Assembly (NCBI GenBank): GCA_009841105.1
Contig: VXMM01000002.1
Location: 62,001-126,000 of the forward strand
Source: Acidimicrobiia bacterium
GTDB lineage: Bacteria; Actinomycetota; Acidimicrobiia; Spongiisociales; Spongiisociaceae
Direction: 5' to 3'
Length of the DNA stretch: 64,000 nt
Each line of letters starts with the position of its first letter. The first letter of the stretch is position 1. Below the pieces are notes generated by a model. The model did not search any database. It was not told the DNA's origin and saw only the letters and a program-made list of their open reading frames with translations. Below, one piece after another: positions 24,920 to 34,098 of this stretch. The translations under genes were made by a program, and so were the position numbers.

Positions 24920-24950
24920 ACTAACTGCTGCCAGCAGTCCTAGAGTTAGT
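24920..24950 (+). terminator. Hairpin in A/T-rich gap after the dehydrogenase operon
   Basis: ACTGCTG and CAGCAGT (24924-24938) make a compact stem, and an overlapping outer pair ACTAACT/AGTTAGT (24920-24926 and 24944-24950) gives an alternative fold. The gap is rich in TTAGTTG-like repeats and lower in G+C than its surroundings. It probably ends the E1-E2 message, but there is no clean T-run. Confidence 0.45.
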
Positions 24951-25034
24951 TGTCTAGCTGGCCGACCCCTCGCCCGCCATCCTGGCGATAGCGTCGTACC
25001 GGCTCGATTGCGTGACCCGCTAGCCTTCCATCCC

Positions 25035-26255
25035 ATGGGCATGTTCAGGACCATCAGGTCGGTAGCCCGCTTCCGAGCCTTCGAGAGTGACCCTGACCTG
25101 CGGCGCATGCAATCCGCGGCCAACGTCGCCGACCTGCGCCTCATCGCCCGCCGCCGCCTGCCCCGAGGGGTGTTCGACTACGTGGACGGCGCTGCCGAGG
25201 ACGAGATCACCTACCAGCGCAATAGCTCCGACTATCACAACTGGGAGTTCGTTCCTTCCGTGCTCCGGGACGTGTCGCATATCGACACCTCCACCACCCT
25301 CCTGGGCCGGCCCCTCCCTTTGCCGGTGATTCTCGCCCCGACCGGGTTCACCCGGATCGTCGACCCCGGGGGCGAGCTGCCGGTGGCTCGTTCCGCGGCC
25401 CGCCACGACATCCCCTATTCCCTGTCCACACTGGGAACCCGCTCCATCGAGGAAGTGGCCGAGGCGGGCGCCGGAGGTCGGAACTGGTTCCAGGTATACG
25501 TCTGGAAGGACCGCGAGTTGGTTCGCAATATGATCGAGCGGGCGGCCGACTGCGGCTACGAAGCGCTGGTCATCACGGTCGACCTAGCGGTGCCCGGCCG
25601 GCGGGAACGCGATGTGCGCAACGGGATGACGCTGCCCCCCAAGCTGGGGATCGACATGCTTCTCGACGGGATGCGGAGGCCGTCCTGGACGTGGCGTTTC
25701 ATCACCGCCGAACCGATCAGCTTCTCCAACGTGGTGGGCCTCACCGACCATGACGGCAGCTCGGCCGTGGCCCTCGCCAGCCTGATCACCGACCAGTTCG
25801 ACGCCAGCCTGTCGTGGTCGGACATCGAATGGTTCCGTTCGGTCTGGGATGGCCCGATCGTCATCAAGGGAATCCAGTCCGTGGCGGACGCTCGCCGGGC
25901 GGTCGAGCACGGCGTGGACGCCATTGCCGTTTCGAACCACGGCGGTCGCCAGCTGGAAGGCTCCCCGACACCCATCGAACTCATCGAGCCTATTGCCCAG
26001 GAGGTAGGCGACGAGGCGGAGGTCATCTGCGACGGCGGCGTCCGGCGGGGGTCCGACATCCTGAAGGCGCTCGCCCTCGGCGCTCGAGCGGTAATGGTGG
26101 GCCGCGCCTACCTGTACGGGCTGGGCGCCGGTGGCGAGAAGGGAGTCGACTGGGTCCTCGACTTCTTGGCCGGGACGATGCGCTCTACCATGGCGCTGGC
26201 CGGAGTGCGGTCGGTTGGCGAGGTGGGCCGGGACCTCGTGCGGCGCCGACCCTGA
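25035..26255 (+). CDS. FMN-dependent 2-hydroxyacid oxidase/dehydrogenase (LldD/glycolate-oxidase family)
   Basis: About 406 residues, (beta/alpha)8 FMN enzyme. Conserved pieces are FDYVDGAAEDE, PVILAPTGFTRIVDPGGE, the FMN/substrate Tyr in WFQVYVWKD, IKGIQSVADA with the catalytic-region Lys, and SNHGGRQLEG with the base His and Arg. The start may be ATG 25035 or 25041. The malate synthase gene follows after 36 bases, so oxidation of glycolate to glyoxylate is an attractive role; lactate is the alternative, and the sequence is close to actinobacterial LldD2-type proteins. Confidence 0.9.
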   Translation: MGMFRTIRSVARFRAFESDPDLRRMQSAANVADLRLIARRRLPRGVFDYVDGAAEDEITYQRNSSDYHNWEFVPSVLRDVSHIDTSTTLLGRPLPLPVILAPTGFTRIVDPGGELPVARSAARHDIPYSLSTLGTRSIEEVAEAGAGGRNWFQVYVWKDRELVRNMIERAADCGYEALVITVDLAVPGRRERDVRNGMTLPPKLGIDMLLDGMRRPSWTWRFITAEPISFSNVVGLTDHDGSSAVALASLITDQFDASLSWSDIEWFRSVWDGPIVIKGIQSVADARRAVEHGVDAIAVSNHGGRQLEGSPTPIELIEPIAQEVGDEAEVICDGGVRRGSDILKALALGARAVMVGRAYLYGLGAGGEKGVDWVLDFLAGTMRSTMALAGVRSVGEVGRDLVRRRP

Positions 26256-26291
26256 CTGGTCTGTAGTCGGCAGACGCCGAGGAGAAACACC

Positions 26292-28448
26292 ATGAACACC
26301 GAGGGCCTGGTAGTCGCCGACGCCCTTTACCGCTTCATCACCGACGAGGCACTCCCCGGCAGCGGCGTGGACGGCGCCGTCTTCTGGAAGGGTTTCTCCG
26401 ACCTGATCCACAACTTCGGCCCGCGGAACCGGGGCCTGCTCGAGCGGCGCGCCGAGCTACAGGCCGCCATCGACAGTTGGCATCGGGCCCACCGGGGCCG
26501 GGCCTTCGATAGGGCGGCGTACCAGGTCTTCCTGGAGGAGATCGGCTACATCGAGCCCCGGGGCCCGGAGTTCTCCATTATCACATCCGACGTGGACCCC
26601 GAGATGGCCGAAGTGGCCGGCCCCCAGTTGGTGGTCCCGATCATGAACGCCCGGTTCGCCCTCAACGCTCTGAACGCCCGATGGGGATCCCTCTACGACG
26701 CCCTGTACGGCACCGATGCGCTGGGTGACCCGCCCCCTACGGGTCCTTACGACCCGGCTCGCGGTCGCCGGGTGGTGGCCTGGTGCCGGGACTTCTTGGA
26801 CGACGTGGTCCCGCTCTCCGATGGCTCCCACGGCGACGCCGCCCGGTACTCCGTGGCGGACGGCGAGTTGCGGGTGCGGCTGTCCTCGGGGGTCGCCACC
26901 GGTCTGGCCCGACCGGACCGGCTAGCCGGTTACCGTGGAACCCCCGACTCCCCCGGCACAGTGCTGCTCCGGAACAACGGCCTTCACATCGCCATCGAGA
27001 TCGACGCCGAACGCTCCATCGGCGCCGCCGATCCGGCCGGGGTGTCCGACGTAGTGTTGGAGGCGGCGGTCACCACCATCCTCGACCTCGAGGACTCTAT
27101 CGCCGCCGTAGACGCGGAGGACAAGGCGCTCGCCTACCGCAACCTGCTGGGCCTGACCAGGGGTGATCTCACCGCCGAGGTGACCAAGAACGGCCGTGCA
27201 TTCACCCGGCGGCTGGCGCGGGACCGGTCCTACAGCGCGCCCGACGGATCGGACTTCGATCTCCCCGGTCTCTCCCTGTTCCTGGCCCGGAACGTGGGCC
27301 ACCTGATGACCACCCCGGCCGTCCTCGATCGAGACGGGCACGAGGCCTACGAGGGGCTGGTGGACGCCATGGTCACCACCCTGGTGGCATGTCACGACCT
27401 GCGGGGACAGGGGGCCCGGCGTAACTCTCGGACCGGGTCCTTCTACGTGGTCAAGCCCAAGATGCACGGATCCGCCGAGGCGGCCTTCACGTCCGAGGTG
27501 TTCGACCATGTGGAGGACGTGCTCGGCCTACCCCGCGACACGGTCAAGATCGGTCTGATGGACGAGGAACGGCGCACCACCATCAACCTGGCCGAGTGCA
27601 TCCGGGCCGCTCGGTCGAGGATCGTCTTCATCAACACCGGCTTCCTCGACCGCACGGGCGACGAGATCCACACCTCCATGGAAGCCGGTCCGATGGTGCC
27701 CAAGACCATGATGAAGGCCCAGGGCTGGATCCAGGCCTACGAGAACTGGAACGTGGATGTGGGTATCGCCTGCGGTCTCCGTGGGCGGGCCCAGATCGGC
27801 AAGGGGATGTGGGCCGCTCCCGACCTCATGGCAGCAATGCTCGAGGATAAGGTCGGCCATCCGATGGCGGGCGCCGACTGCGCGTGGGTTCCCTCCCCGA
27901 CCGCCGCCACCCTCCACGCCACCCACTACCACCGGGTCGACGTGGCCGCCCGCCAGGACGAGATCGCCGGCCGCCCACCCCGTGACCTGGCCGAACTGCT
28001 CGAGATACCGCTGGCCCCGAGCACCGACTGGGCATCCGAGGAGATCGCTGCCGAACTCCGCAACAACGCCCAGGGAATACTGGGCTACGTGGTGCGATGG
28101 GTCGATCAGGGGATCGGCTGCTCCAAGGTTCCTGACATCAACGACATCGGGCTCATGGAGGACCGCGCCACCTGTCGCATCTCGTCCCAGCACATCGCCA
28201 ACTGGCTTCACCACGGAGTGGTGGACCGCGACCAGGTCATGGAGACGATGAAGAGAATGGCGGAGGTGGTGGATCGCCAGAACGCCGGAGATCCCGCCTA
28301 CCGGCCCATGGCGCCCGCCTTCGACGGCCCGGCCTTCAGGGCCGCATGCGACCTGGTGTTCCTCGGGACGCAACAGCCCTCGGGCTACACCGAGCCCATC
28401 CTCCACGCCCGCCGCGCGGAACTCAAGCGGCGCCGGACCGCCGGCTGA
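26292..28448 (+). CDS. glcB: Malate synthase G
   Basis: 718 residues, the full length of isoform [18 protein letters not shown] holds active-site acidic residues, [16 protein letters not shown] and [17 protein letters not shown] are conserved core segments, and SCKVPDI-like sequence ([26 protein letters not shown], residues split here) marks the C-terminal plug. GAGGAG precedes the ATG. It condenses glyoxylate with acetyl-CoA to malate. Placement after a 2-hydroxyacid oxidase supports a glycolate/glyoxylate use rather than only the glyoxylate shunt; no isocitrate lyase gene is visible. Confidence 0.97.
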   Translation: MNTEGLVVADALYRFITDEALPGSGVDGAVFWKGFSDLIHNFGPRNRGLLERRAELQAAIDSWHRAHRGRAFDRAAYQVFLEEIGYIEPRGPEFSIITSDVDPEMAEVAGPQLVVPIMNARFALNALNARWGSLYDALYGTDALGDPPPTGPYDPARGRRVVAWCRDFLDDVVPLSDGSHGDAARYSVADGELRVRLSSGVATGLARPDRLAGYRGTPDSPGTVLLRNNGLHIAIEIDAERSIGAADPAGVSDVVLEAAVTTILDLEDSIAAVDAEDKALAYRNLLGLTRGDLTAEVTKNGRAFTRRLARDRSYSAPDGSDFDLPGLSLFLARNVGHLMTTPAVLDRDGHEAYEGLVDAMVTTLVACHDLRGQGARRNSRTGSFYVVKPKMHGSAEAAFTSEVFDHVEDVLGLPRDTVKIGLMDEERRTTINLAECIRAARSRIVFINTGFLDRTGDEIHTSMEAGPMVPKTMMKAQGWIQAYENWNVDVGIACGLRGRAQIGKGMWAAPDLMAAMLEDKVGHPMAGADCAWVPSPTAATLHATHYHRVDVAARQDEIAGRPPRDLAELLEIPLAPSTDWASEEIAAELRNNAQGILGYVVRWVDQGIGCSKVPDINDIGLMEDRATCRISSQHIANWLHHGVVDRDQVMETMKRMAEVVDRQNAGDPAYRPMAPAFDGPAFRAACDLVFLGTQQPSGYTEPILHARRAELKRRRTAG

Positions 28449-28466
28449 CCGGCCGGCCGCGCGTCG

Positions 28467-30041
28467 TTAGTCCACTGCAAGCTCTCGTAGCTGCCTCTTC
28501 AGCACCTTGCCCTGTGAATCCCTCGGAAGCGCCCGCAGGTAGTGAATGCGTTTCGGCACCTTGAATGCCGCGAGTTCCCGTCGCGCCGCCGCCATCAACT
28601 CCGCCCCATCCGTGGGCTTGCCGTCCTCTCGCACGATGAACGCGGTGACGGCTTCCGACCACACCGGGTCGGAAGTGCCCACCACTGCCACTTCCCGGAC
28701 GCCCGGAAACCTTGACAGAACACCCTCGACCTCCAGCGAGGAGACGTTCAATCCGCCGGACTTGATGACGTCCTTCTTGCGGTCATAGAAGAAGAGGTTC
28801 ATGTCCTGGTCGATCCGGACGATGTCTCCGGTTCGCAGCCAACCCCCTCTCGTGACCTCAGCAGTCAGGTCAGGCCGGCGGTGGTAGCCCTCCATTACGG
28901 CCGGGGACCGGCAGATCAACTCGCCGACCTCGGTCGGCTGGTCTGCTTCGTCGACCACTCGGACCTCCACCTGTGGCACAGCGCGCCCGATCCAGCGCGG
29001 ATCACGCCCGGGAATCTCAGTTTGGCTGCGGTAGTAACCGATCGCGCCGAGTTGGCTCAACTCTGTTTGCCCCCAGTACGTCGCCCAGCTCAGTCTCGGG
29101 ACACGGGATGACATCGCGTCGGTTACGCGTACAGGGATTACACCCCCATAGGTGTGGGCTTGCCGAAGGGATGAGATGTCGGCTCGGTCGAAGTCTCCGT
29201 ACTCGGTCAGCCGGACATAGAAGGTCGGCGTTTGCGACATGTTGGTGATCCGCTCCGACCCGATCAGTTCCACGCAGTGCGCTGCCTGCGTACTCGCGGA
29301 GAGCACGATGGTGGCGCCCACCGAGATCAGGTTGGTGACGGTGCCAACACCGGCCATCGTGTGCATCGGGGCCAGAAGCAGGAACCGATCATCAGGCTCG
29401 ACATAGCGCTCTCCGGTCCACGCTGGAGACGTCGCTATCAAGAAGTTCCGATGGGGTATACGAACGCCCTTCGGCTCGGTTTCCGTTCCTGATGTGTAGA
29501 TGATCATTGCGAGATCGTGCTCGCTGACGCGCCAATCGTCCGCGAGCGGGTCCTCTTCCTCCAGCATGGCCGCCAGTTCGCTCCCGGGAGTCATGCTGTC
29601 ACTCGCCGTCCTCGTGGCGATGACCGACTCGACAGAGCGGGCGACCATCTGCATCAATCGGTTTTCCGCGACGATCAAGCGCGGTCGAGCGCTCTCAAGC
29701 TGTCGCGCCGTCTCGAACTCGGTCAGATTCGGGTTGAGGGTTGTGAAGACAGCGCCGATCTTGAGAGCGGCGTAGTAGGTCACGATGTGGTCGAGTCCGT
29801 TGCCGGCCATCATCGCGACCACGTCTCGAGTCCCGATGCCCTGCCGCCGGAGCGCGCGACCCATCCGGTTGGCTAGAACGTCCAACTGGCCATAGGTGAG
29901 GTTGAGGCGCCGCTGATCACCCGTATGGACGACGACCGCCGGGGTGTCTCTGTCGCGAAGAGCCCTGCGTTCCAGGACATCACCGAGCGTTGCGCGTCTC
30001 AGGCGACTGGCGAAGTAATCGGCAGGCGGGCCGTCCGACAT
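28467..30041 (-). CDS. AMP-forming acyl-CoA ligase (ligase 1)
   Basis: About 524-residue ANL-superfamily ligase. The P-loop is YTSGTETEPKGV, the adenine motif ATYWGQTELSQLG, the hinge Asp is in GGWLRTGDIVRID, DRKKDVIKSGG follows, and the C-terminal catalytic Lys is in DSQGKVLKRQL. It may start at ATG 30041 or at GTG 30053, which overlaps the stop of the B12-binding gene as GTGA. It lies last in the minus-strand unit with the unusual mutase, so it probably loads the mutase substrate or a pathway acid onto CoA. Substrate unknown. Confidence 0.92.
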   Translation of the reverse strand: MSDGPPADYFASRLRRATLGDVLERRALRDRDTPAVVVHTGDQRRLNLTYGQLDVLANRMGRALRRQGIGTRDVVAMMAGNGLDHIVTYYAALKIGAVFTTLNPNLTEFETARQLESARPRLIVAENRLMQMVARSVESVIATRTASDSMTPGSELAAMLEEEDPLADDWRVSEHDLAMIIYTSGTETEPKGVRIPHRNFLIATSPAWTGERYVEPDDRFLLLAPMHTMAGVGTVTNLISVGATIVLSASTQAAHCVELIGSERITNMSQTPTFYVRLTEYGDFDRADISSLRQAHTYGGVIPVRVTDAMSSRVPRLSWATYWGQTELSQLGAIGYYRSQTEIPGRDPRWIGRAVPQVEVRVVDEADQPTEVGELICRSPAVMEGYHRRPDLTAEVTRGGWLRTGDIVRIDQDMNLFFYDRKKDVIKSGGLNVSSLEVEGVLSRFPGVREVAVVGTSDPVWSEAVTAFIVREDGKPTDGAELMAAARRELAAFKVPKRIHYLRALPRDSQGKVLKRQLRELAVD

Positions 30042-30049
30042 CCGGGCGG

Positions 30050-30436
30050 TCACCCGACCCTGCCCGCAAGCCGGGTCGCCGCATCGACGATCTCGGCCAG
30101 CGGGCTTCCAGGGGGATGAACGGAGACCCCGCGGGAGACGAGACCGTCGATCGCTTGTGGCGGAATGGTTCCTCCCACCAGGACCGGGATGTCCGCCAGC
30201 CCGGCATCGTCCAGCGTGTCGAGGATCCGATGCACCACTTCGATCCTTCCTCCAACGTTCAGACCGATGATCTGTACGTCCTCGTCGCCGGCCATCTGCG
30301 CGATATCGCTGGCTCGAAGCATTCCCCCGAGCACCACATCGAAACCGGCGTCCCTCAATGCTCGGGCGACGACCATGACTCCTCGCCAATGCCCATCGAG
30401 GCTCGTCTTTGCGATCAAGATCCTGGTGTGCTTCAT
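30050..30436 (-). CDS. B12-binding small subunit of an acyl-CoA mutase
   Basis: 128-residue stand-alone cobalamin-binding domain. The motif SLDGHWRGV contains D-x-H-x-x-G with the cobalt-coordinating His, GLNVGGRIEVV and VLVGGTIPP are the nucleotide-tail segments. Length and form match the separate small subunits of isobutyryl-CoA and 2-hydroxyisobutyryl-CoA mutases. It begins five bases after the stop of the large-subunit gene at 30442 and is the only B12-binding subunit in the window, although two large subunits exist. Confidence 0.92.
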   Translation of the reverse strand: MKHTRILIAKTSLDGHWRGVMVVARALRDAGFDVVLGGMLRASDIAQMAGDEDVQIIGLNVGGRIEVVHRILDTLDDAGLADIPVLVGGTIPPQAIDGLVSRGVSVHPPGSPLAEIVDAATRLAGRVG

Positions 30437-30441
30437 ATCGC

Positions 30442-32088
30442 TCAGAACCGCATCGGAACTTCCCAGACGCCGAAAGCGCTCCGGAATACGTCCCCTATCT
30501 CTCCGATGGTTGCATCGGCTTGCACCGCCTCCATGACCCTGGGGATGACGTTCTCGGTTGTCCGGCATGCCGCTTCGAGATCCCGGAGTCTCCGGGTCGC
30601 CTCCCGCCCGTGTCGCTCCCGTCGCAACGAGGTGAGGCGTCGCATGGCCCTCTCCCAGGTCTCCTCACCAGAGCGCCCCTCGAAGCCTTGTATCGGCATC
30701 AGTTCTTCGGGGGAGCGATGGACGTTGGTGCCGACGATGCGCTTGTCGCCGTTCTCGATTGCAGCCACTTCCTCCATCTGGCCGCGAGCGGCCTGGTCGA
30801 GGAGCCAGCCACTGTCGATCGCCGAGAGAAAACCCCCCTCCTTCTCGATCTCGCTCATAAACGCAAGCGCCTTACGTTCGAGTTCTTGGCCGAGGTGCTC
30901 GATGTAGTAGGAACCCCCGAGCGGATCGGCTACCGCGGTGATGTTCGTCTCCTCCTGGAGGATCTGCTGGATCCGGATCGACATCAGGTGCGCATGGTCA
31001 GAGGGGATGGACATGGCCTCGTCATAGCCCGATACCCCGAGCGATTGGGTGCCGCCCAGCGCGGCCGCCAGAGCCATCACCGTCCCTCTGACGATGTTGT
31101 TGAGTGGTTCCTGGTAGGCCATGTTGCTGCCGGCCGTGACCACATGGATGCGGAGGCGGAGAGACCGTTCGTCCGTCACGCCGTACCGATTGGTCAGCAG
31201 GTCATGCCACATCTTCCGCGCCGTTCTCAGCTTCGCCGCATCCTCGAAGAGATCCATGGAGGTGCGGAAGTTCACGCCGCCGATCATCCGGGCAAAGTTG
31301 TCATAGTTGCTGTCCACTCGATCAGCAACCGCCTCCAGGTATTCGATTGCATTGGCGAAGACGGCTCCGAGTTCCTGCCAGGCGTTGAGCCCCGAGTCCG
31401 CTCCGTTGTATCCGGCGATCGAGACCGGCACCCAATGAGGCATCCGTTCCATACACCAGTCGATGATGTCCAGGTTGAGCCGCATCGCAGCACCTGGGGG
31501 TATCTGTTCTTTGGGCGGGCATCCGATGTACGTGAGGAAGAAGTCGCTCTGGCCGGTGCCTCGCAACTTCTCGAGCGGAATCCCACGACGGCTGGCTGCG
31601 GACCAGTAGCACGCCAGCGTGTACGGAGCGCTCTGCGGGACCCCTCCGCCCGGCTTGACGTAGATGGATTCGAGCGGGATTCCATCCATGATGGTCTCGT
31701 AGTCCCGGAGCCCGACCGTGACCGTGCCCGTCAAGCCGACGTCCTCTCGACGCTCGACGATGTCCGGATGGTCGACGTCATAGAGGTGGTCGTCCGTCAT
31801 CCGATCGTGCTTGACGATGACGCCCGTCTCCCCGGCGTCTAGGAGGAACCGGATTCGCTCGTTCATGTCGGACGGGTTGCCGAATCCGCTCAGCTGGAAG
31901 ATCCGCCAATCTTTGGCGCGGTACATCTCGGGGTACGCGCCCCGCAGAAAGGGCGCCGCGCCGGGCAGGGACCCGGCAGCGAGGCGCTGCCCGTCAGCAA
32001 CATGATGCGAGTGATAGACCGGTTCCAGCTCGACCCCGGACGCCGATACCCACATCCGATCTCGCTCGTTCTCCTGTTGGCTTCCCAC
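30442..32088 (-). CDS. Divergent B12-dependent acyl-CoA mutase large subunit (mutase 1)
   Basis: 548-residue TIM-barrel subunit of the methylmalonyl-CoA mutase family, recognisable by RGAYPEMYRAKDWRIFQ, the CoA-tunnel and radical-site region YNGADSGLNAWQELG, SGYDEAMSIPSD and ADPLGGSYYIE. Substrate-contact residues differ from known mutases: L66 replaces the Tyr of methylmalonyl-CoA mutase, C190 replaces the carboxylate-binding Arg, N228 replaces the catalytic His in the GYH motif, and K93 stands at the Asp of 2-hydroxyisobutyryl-CoA mutase. It is paired with the small subunit five bases downstream. Substrate unknown; methylmalonyl-CoA is unlikely. Confidence 0.9.
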   Translation of the reverse strand: MGSQQENERDRMWVSASGVELEPVYHSHHVADGQRLAAGSLPGAAPFLRGAYPEMYRAKDWRIFQLSGFGNPSDMNERIRFLLDAGETGVIVKHDRMTDDHLYDVDHPDIVERREDVGLTGTVTVGLRDYETIMDGIPLESIYVKPGGGVPQSAPYTLACYWSAASRRGIPLEKLRGTGQSDFFLTYIGCPPKEQIPPGAAMRLNLDIIDWCMERMPHWVPVSIAGYNGADSGLNAWQELGAVFANAIEYLEAVADRVDSNYDNFARMIGGVNFRTSMDLFEDAAKLRTARKMWHDLLTNRYGVTDERSLRLRIHVVTAGSNMAYQEPLNNIVRGTVMALAAALGGTQSLGVSGYDEAMSIPSDHAHLMSIRIQQILQEETNITAVADPLGGSYYIEHLGQELERKALAFMSEIEKEGGFLSAIDSGWLLDQAARGQMEEVAAIENGDKRIVGTNVHRSPEELMPIQGFEGRSGEETWERAMRRLTSLRRERHGREATRRLRDLEAACRTTENVIPRVMEAVQADATIGEIGDVFRSAFGVWEVPMRF

Positions 32089-32125
32089 AGTCTCGCTTAC
32101 TGGTCCAGTTGGTCTCTCGGCAGGA

Positions 32126-33247
32126 TCAACCCGGCGTAGGATCCGTCAGCCACTCGTGCGGAGATGCCACGAACCGCTCGACCATCCTCGTCAATACACC
32201 GGCGGCCCGATGCATCGACTCGTATGCGTCTTCTGAACCGGCGGCGTCATGCAGGTCGCGCGAGTGCCATGTTGCAGGTGACCAACCGACCTCGGTGACG
32301 CACACCGTCGGAATCGCCTGGCTGATGTCACCGAGATCGCTGGAGCCTGAAATGTCGTAGGTGGTGCCGTTGGGAACTCCCAGAACATCCCAGGCGAGTC
32401 GCGCGAGCCCCTCATGCATCAGATAGGGGCGGGCTTTACTCAGAAGGCTCACGGTGACCGCTGTAGCGGTGGCATGGGCCGATCCCTCGGCAATACGCTG
32501 CACGCTCTCGATGAGCCCTTGGAGGAGATCGTCCTCCGGAGCTCGAACGTTCACCCTGAGGCTCGCCGTGTCCGGCAGGACATTGTGGCTCCCGGACACG
32601 GACTCCACCGTTGCGTGGATCCGGCAGCCGTCACGTTGATACTGGCGTTCCATCGCCAGAGCATGCATTGCGAGAGTCGCTGCATCGAGAGCGCTCCGGC
32701 CGTCCCACGGTCGGCTGGCCGCGTGTGACGCCAGTCCTTGAAAGGACAGTTCGAACAGGGCGGCGCCGTTCAGCGTCCCGAAGACGGCGACAACGTCGGA
32801 CGGGTGATAGGTGAATGCAGCGTCGACGCCGTCGAAGGCGCCCGCCTCGAGCATGGGCGCCTTGCCGGCGAAGAGTTCCTCGGCCGGAGTGCCGATCACC
32901 CTCAAGGTGCCCGGCATATCAGAACGGTCGGCCAGTTCCAGCGCCGCTTCCATGACCCCGCCGCAGATCAGATTGTGTCCACAACCGTGTCCGACTTCGG
33001 GTAGAGCGTCGTACTCGACTACAAGCCCGACCGTCGGACCGTCCCCACCGAGGGGCTTTTCGGCGACGAAGGAAGTATCGAGCGAAGCTATGCCGCGCTG
33101 GACGCCGAATCCACTTTCACTCAATAGGCGTACGCAGCGCTCTGATGCATCGAACTCGGCGAGCCCCGTCTCGGGGTTGGCATGGAGGTGACGAGCCAGC
33201 TGCTCGCTTCGTTCGGCTGCGGTCGAGCGTTTTTCCATCTCACGCAT
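32126..33247 (-). CDS. M20-family amidohydrolase/peptidase
   Basis: 373 residues of the M20D aminoacylase-type group. GLVVEYDALPEVGHGCGHNL holds metal ligands, GTPAEE has the catalytic Glu pair, and SFQGLASHAASRPWDGRSALDA marks the dimerisation/lid domain. ATG at 33247 or 33238 could start it. These enzymes hydrolyse N-acyl amino acids, aminobenzoyl-glutamate or indole-acid conjugates. Position 37 bases upstream of mutase 1 suggests that it releases an acid from an amide conjugate before CoA activation; that link is inferred. Confidence 0.88.
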   Translation of the reverse strand: MREMEKRSTAAERSEQLARHLHANPETGLAEFDASERCVRLLSESGFGVQRGIASLDTSFVAEKPLGGDGPTVGLVVEYDALPEVGHGCGHNLICGGVMEAALELADRSDMPGTLRVIGTPAEELFAGKAPMLEAGAFDGVDAAFTYHPSDVVAVFGTLNGAALFELSFQGLASHAASRPWDGRSALDAATLAMHALAMERQYQRDGCRIHATVESVSGSHNVLPDTASLRVNVRAPEDDLLQGLIESVQRIAEGSAHATATAVTVSLLSKARPYLMHEGLARLAWDVLGVPNGTTYDISGSSDLGDISQAIPTVCVTEVGWSPATWHSRDLHDAAGSEDAYESMHRAAGVLTRMVERFVASPHEWLTDPTPG

Positions 33248-33319
33248 GATATCGGCCGATGTGGATGATCGCGCTATGTTGTAGCTGTTGGTAAGTGATG
33301 GGAACCATCTGGACTTGCA

Positions 33320-34021
33320 TCACGTCATCACCCATCCGCCGTTCATATCGATGGTTGCGCCGGTGATGAATCCAGCGTCGTCTCCGGCGAGATAAGCGAC
33401 GAGCGCCGCAAATTCCTCGGGTGTCGAGAACCGACCAACCGGCAACTGATCAATGATCCGCTGGCGCCCTGCTTCGTCGAGGAAAGCGTTGAGTTCGGTG
33501 TCGATGGCTGCGGGCGCCACGGCGTTGCAGGTGACGCCCCTCCCCGAGTACGCCGTCGCGAACGACTTCGTGAGCGCGATGACACCCGCCTTCGCTGCGG
33601 CGTAGGGCGCGGACGAAAACCCCCCGGTCCGGGCGACGACGCTGGAGAAGTTGATGATACGACCCCATCCCTCAACTGCCATGGATGGTGCGCTTCCTTG
33701 ACACAGAAGAAACACGGAACGAAGGTTCACGCTCACTGCTCGATCAAAGTCCTCGACGGTTGTGGACTCGATTGTCCGCGGCTCGAGCAAGCCGTGAGCG
33801 GTCACGAGCACGTCGATCCTCCCGGCCTCGGTGATTACCCGGTCGCATTCCGATGGATCGCTCAGGTCGGCGCTAATCGTGGTCGTGGCTCCGTTCGAAC
33901 GCTGCTCGCGGATATCGACGCCTACCACCTCGTAGCCCCGGTCGGCCAGTGACAGAGAGGTCGCGTGTCCTACGCCTCGCGCGGCGCCGGTGACGAGGGC
34001 GCGCCGAACATTGCTCCTCAT
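33320..34021 (-). CDS. Short-chain dehydrogenase/reductase
   Basis: 233-residue classical SDR. TGAARGVG is the cofactor-binding motif, VTAHG replaces NNAG, the catalytic residues are Ser in NFSSVVA, Tyr and Lys in PYAAAKAG, and the C-terminus INMNGG-like GATIDMNGGW is typical. D-I-R after the second strand favours NAD+. It is the first minus-strand gene facing the acyl-CoA dehydrogenase operon. A 3-hydroxyacyl or alcohol oxidation step in the CoA pathway is likely but unproved. Confidence 0.92.
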   Translation of the reverse strand: MRSNVRRALVTGAARGVGHATSLSLADRGYEVVGVDIREQRSNGATTTISADLSDPSECDRVITEAGRIDVLVTAHGLLEPRTIESTTVEDFDRAVSVNLRSVFLLCQGSAPSMAVEGWGRIINFSSVVARTGGFSSAPYAAAKAGVIALTKSFATAYSGRGVTCNAVAPAAIDTELNAFLDEAGRQRIIDQLPVGRFSTPEEFAALVAYLAGDDAGFITGATIDMNGGWVMT

Positions 34022-34068
34022 GACAGGTCGACCTTCCCTCGTGCTTCGCGTTGTTGGTAGTGGGGCTG

Positions 34069-34076
34069 GTTATAAC
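34069..34076. promoter_or_regulatory. Palindromic octamer in shared divergent promoter
   Basis: GTTATAAC is a perfect palindrome lying between the divergent SDR and acyl-CoA dehydrogenase genes, with TATAAC readable as a -10 hexamer on both strands. The surrounding 77-base gap is A/T-rich compared with its neighbours. A common promoter or operator for both arms is inferred; no clear -35 with standard spacing was found. Confidence 0.4.
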
Positions 34077-34098
34077 ATATGGGATATCATTTGGAACA

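Noticed and set aside
33288-34062. TGTTGGTA(A)GTG motif shared by two promoter gaps
   Set aside because: Only two loose matches with different spacing to the starts; too weak to call an operator.
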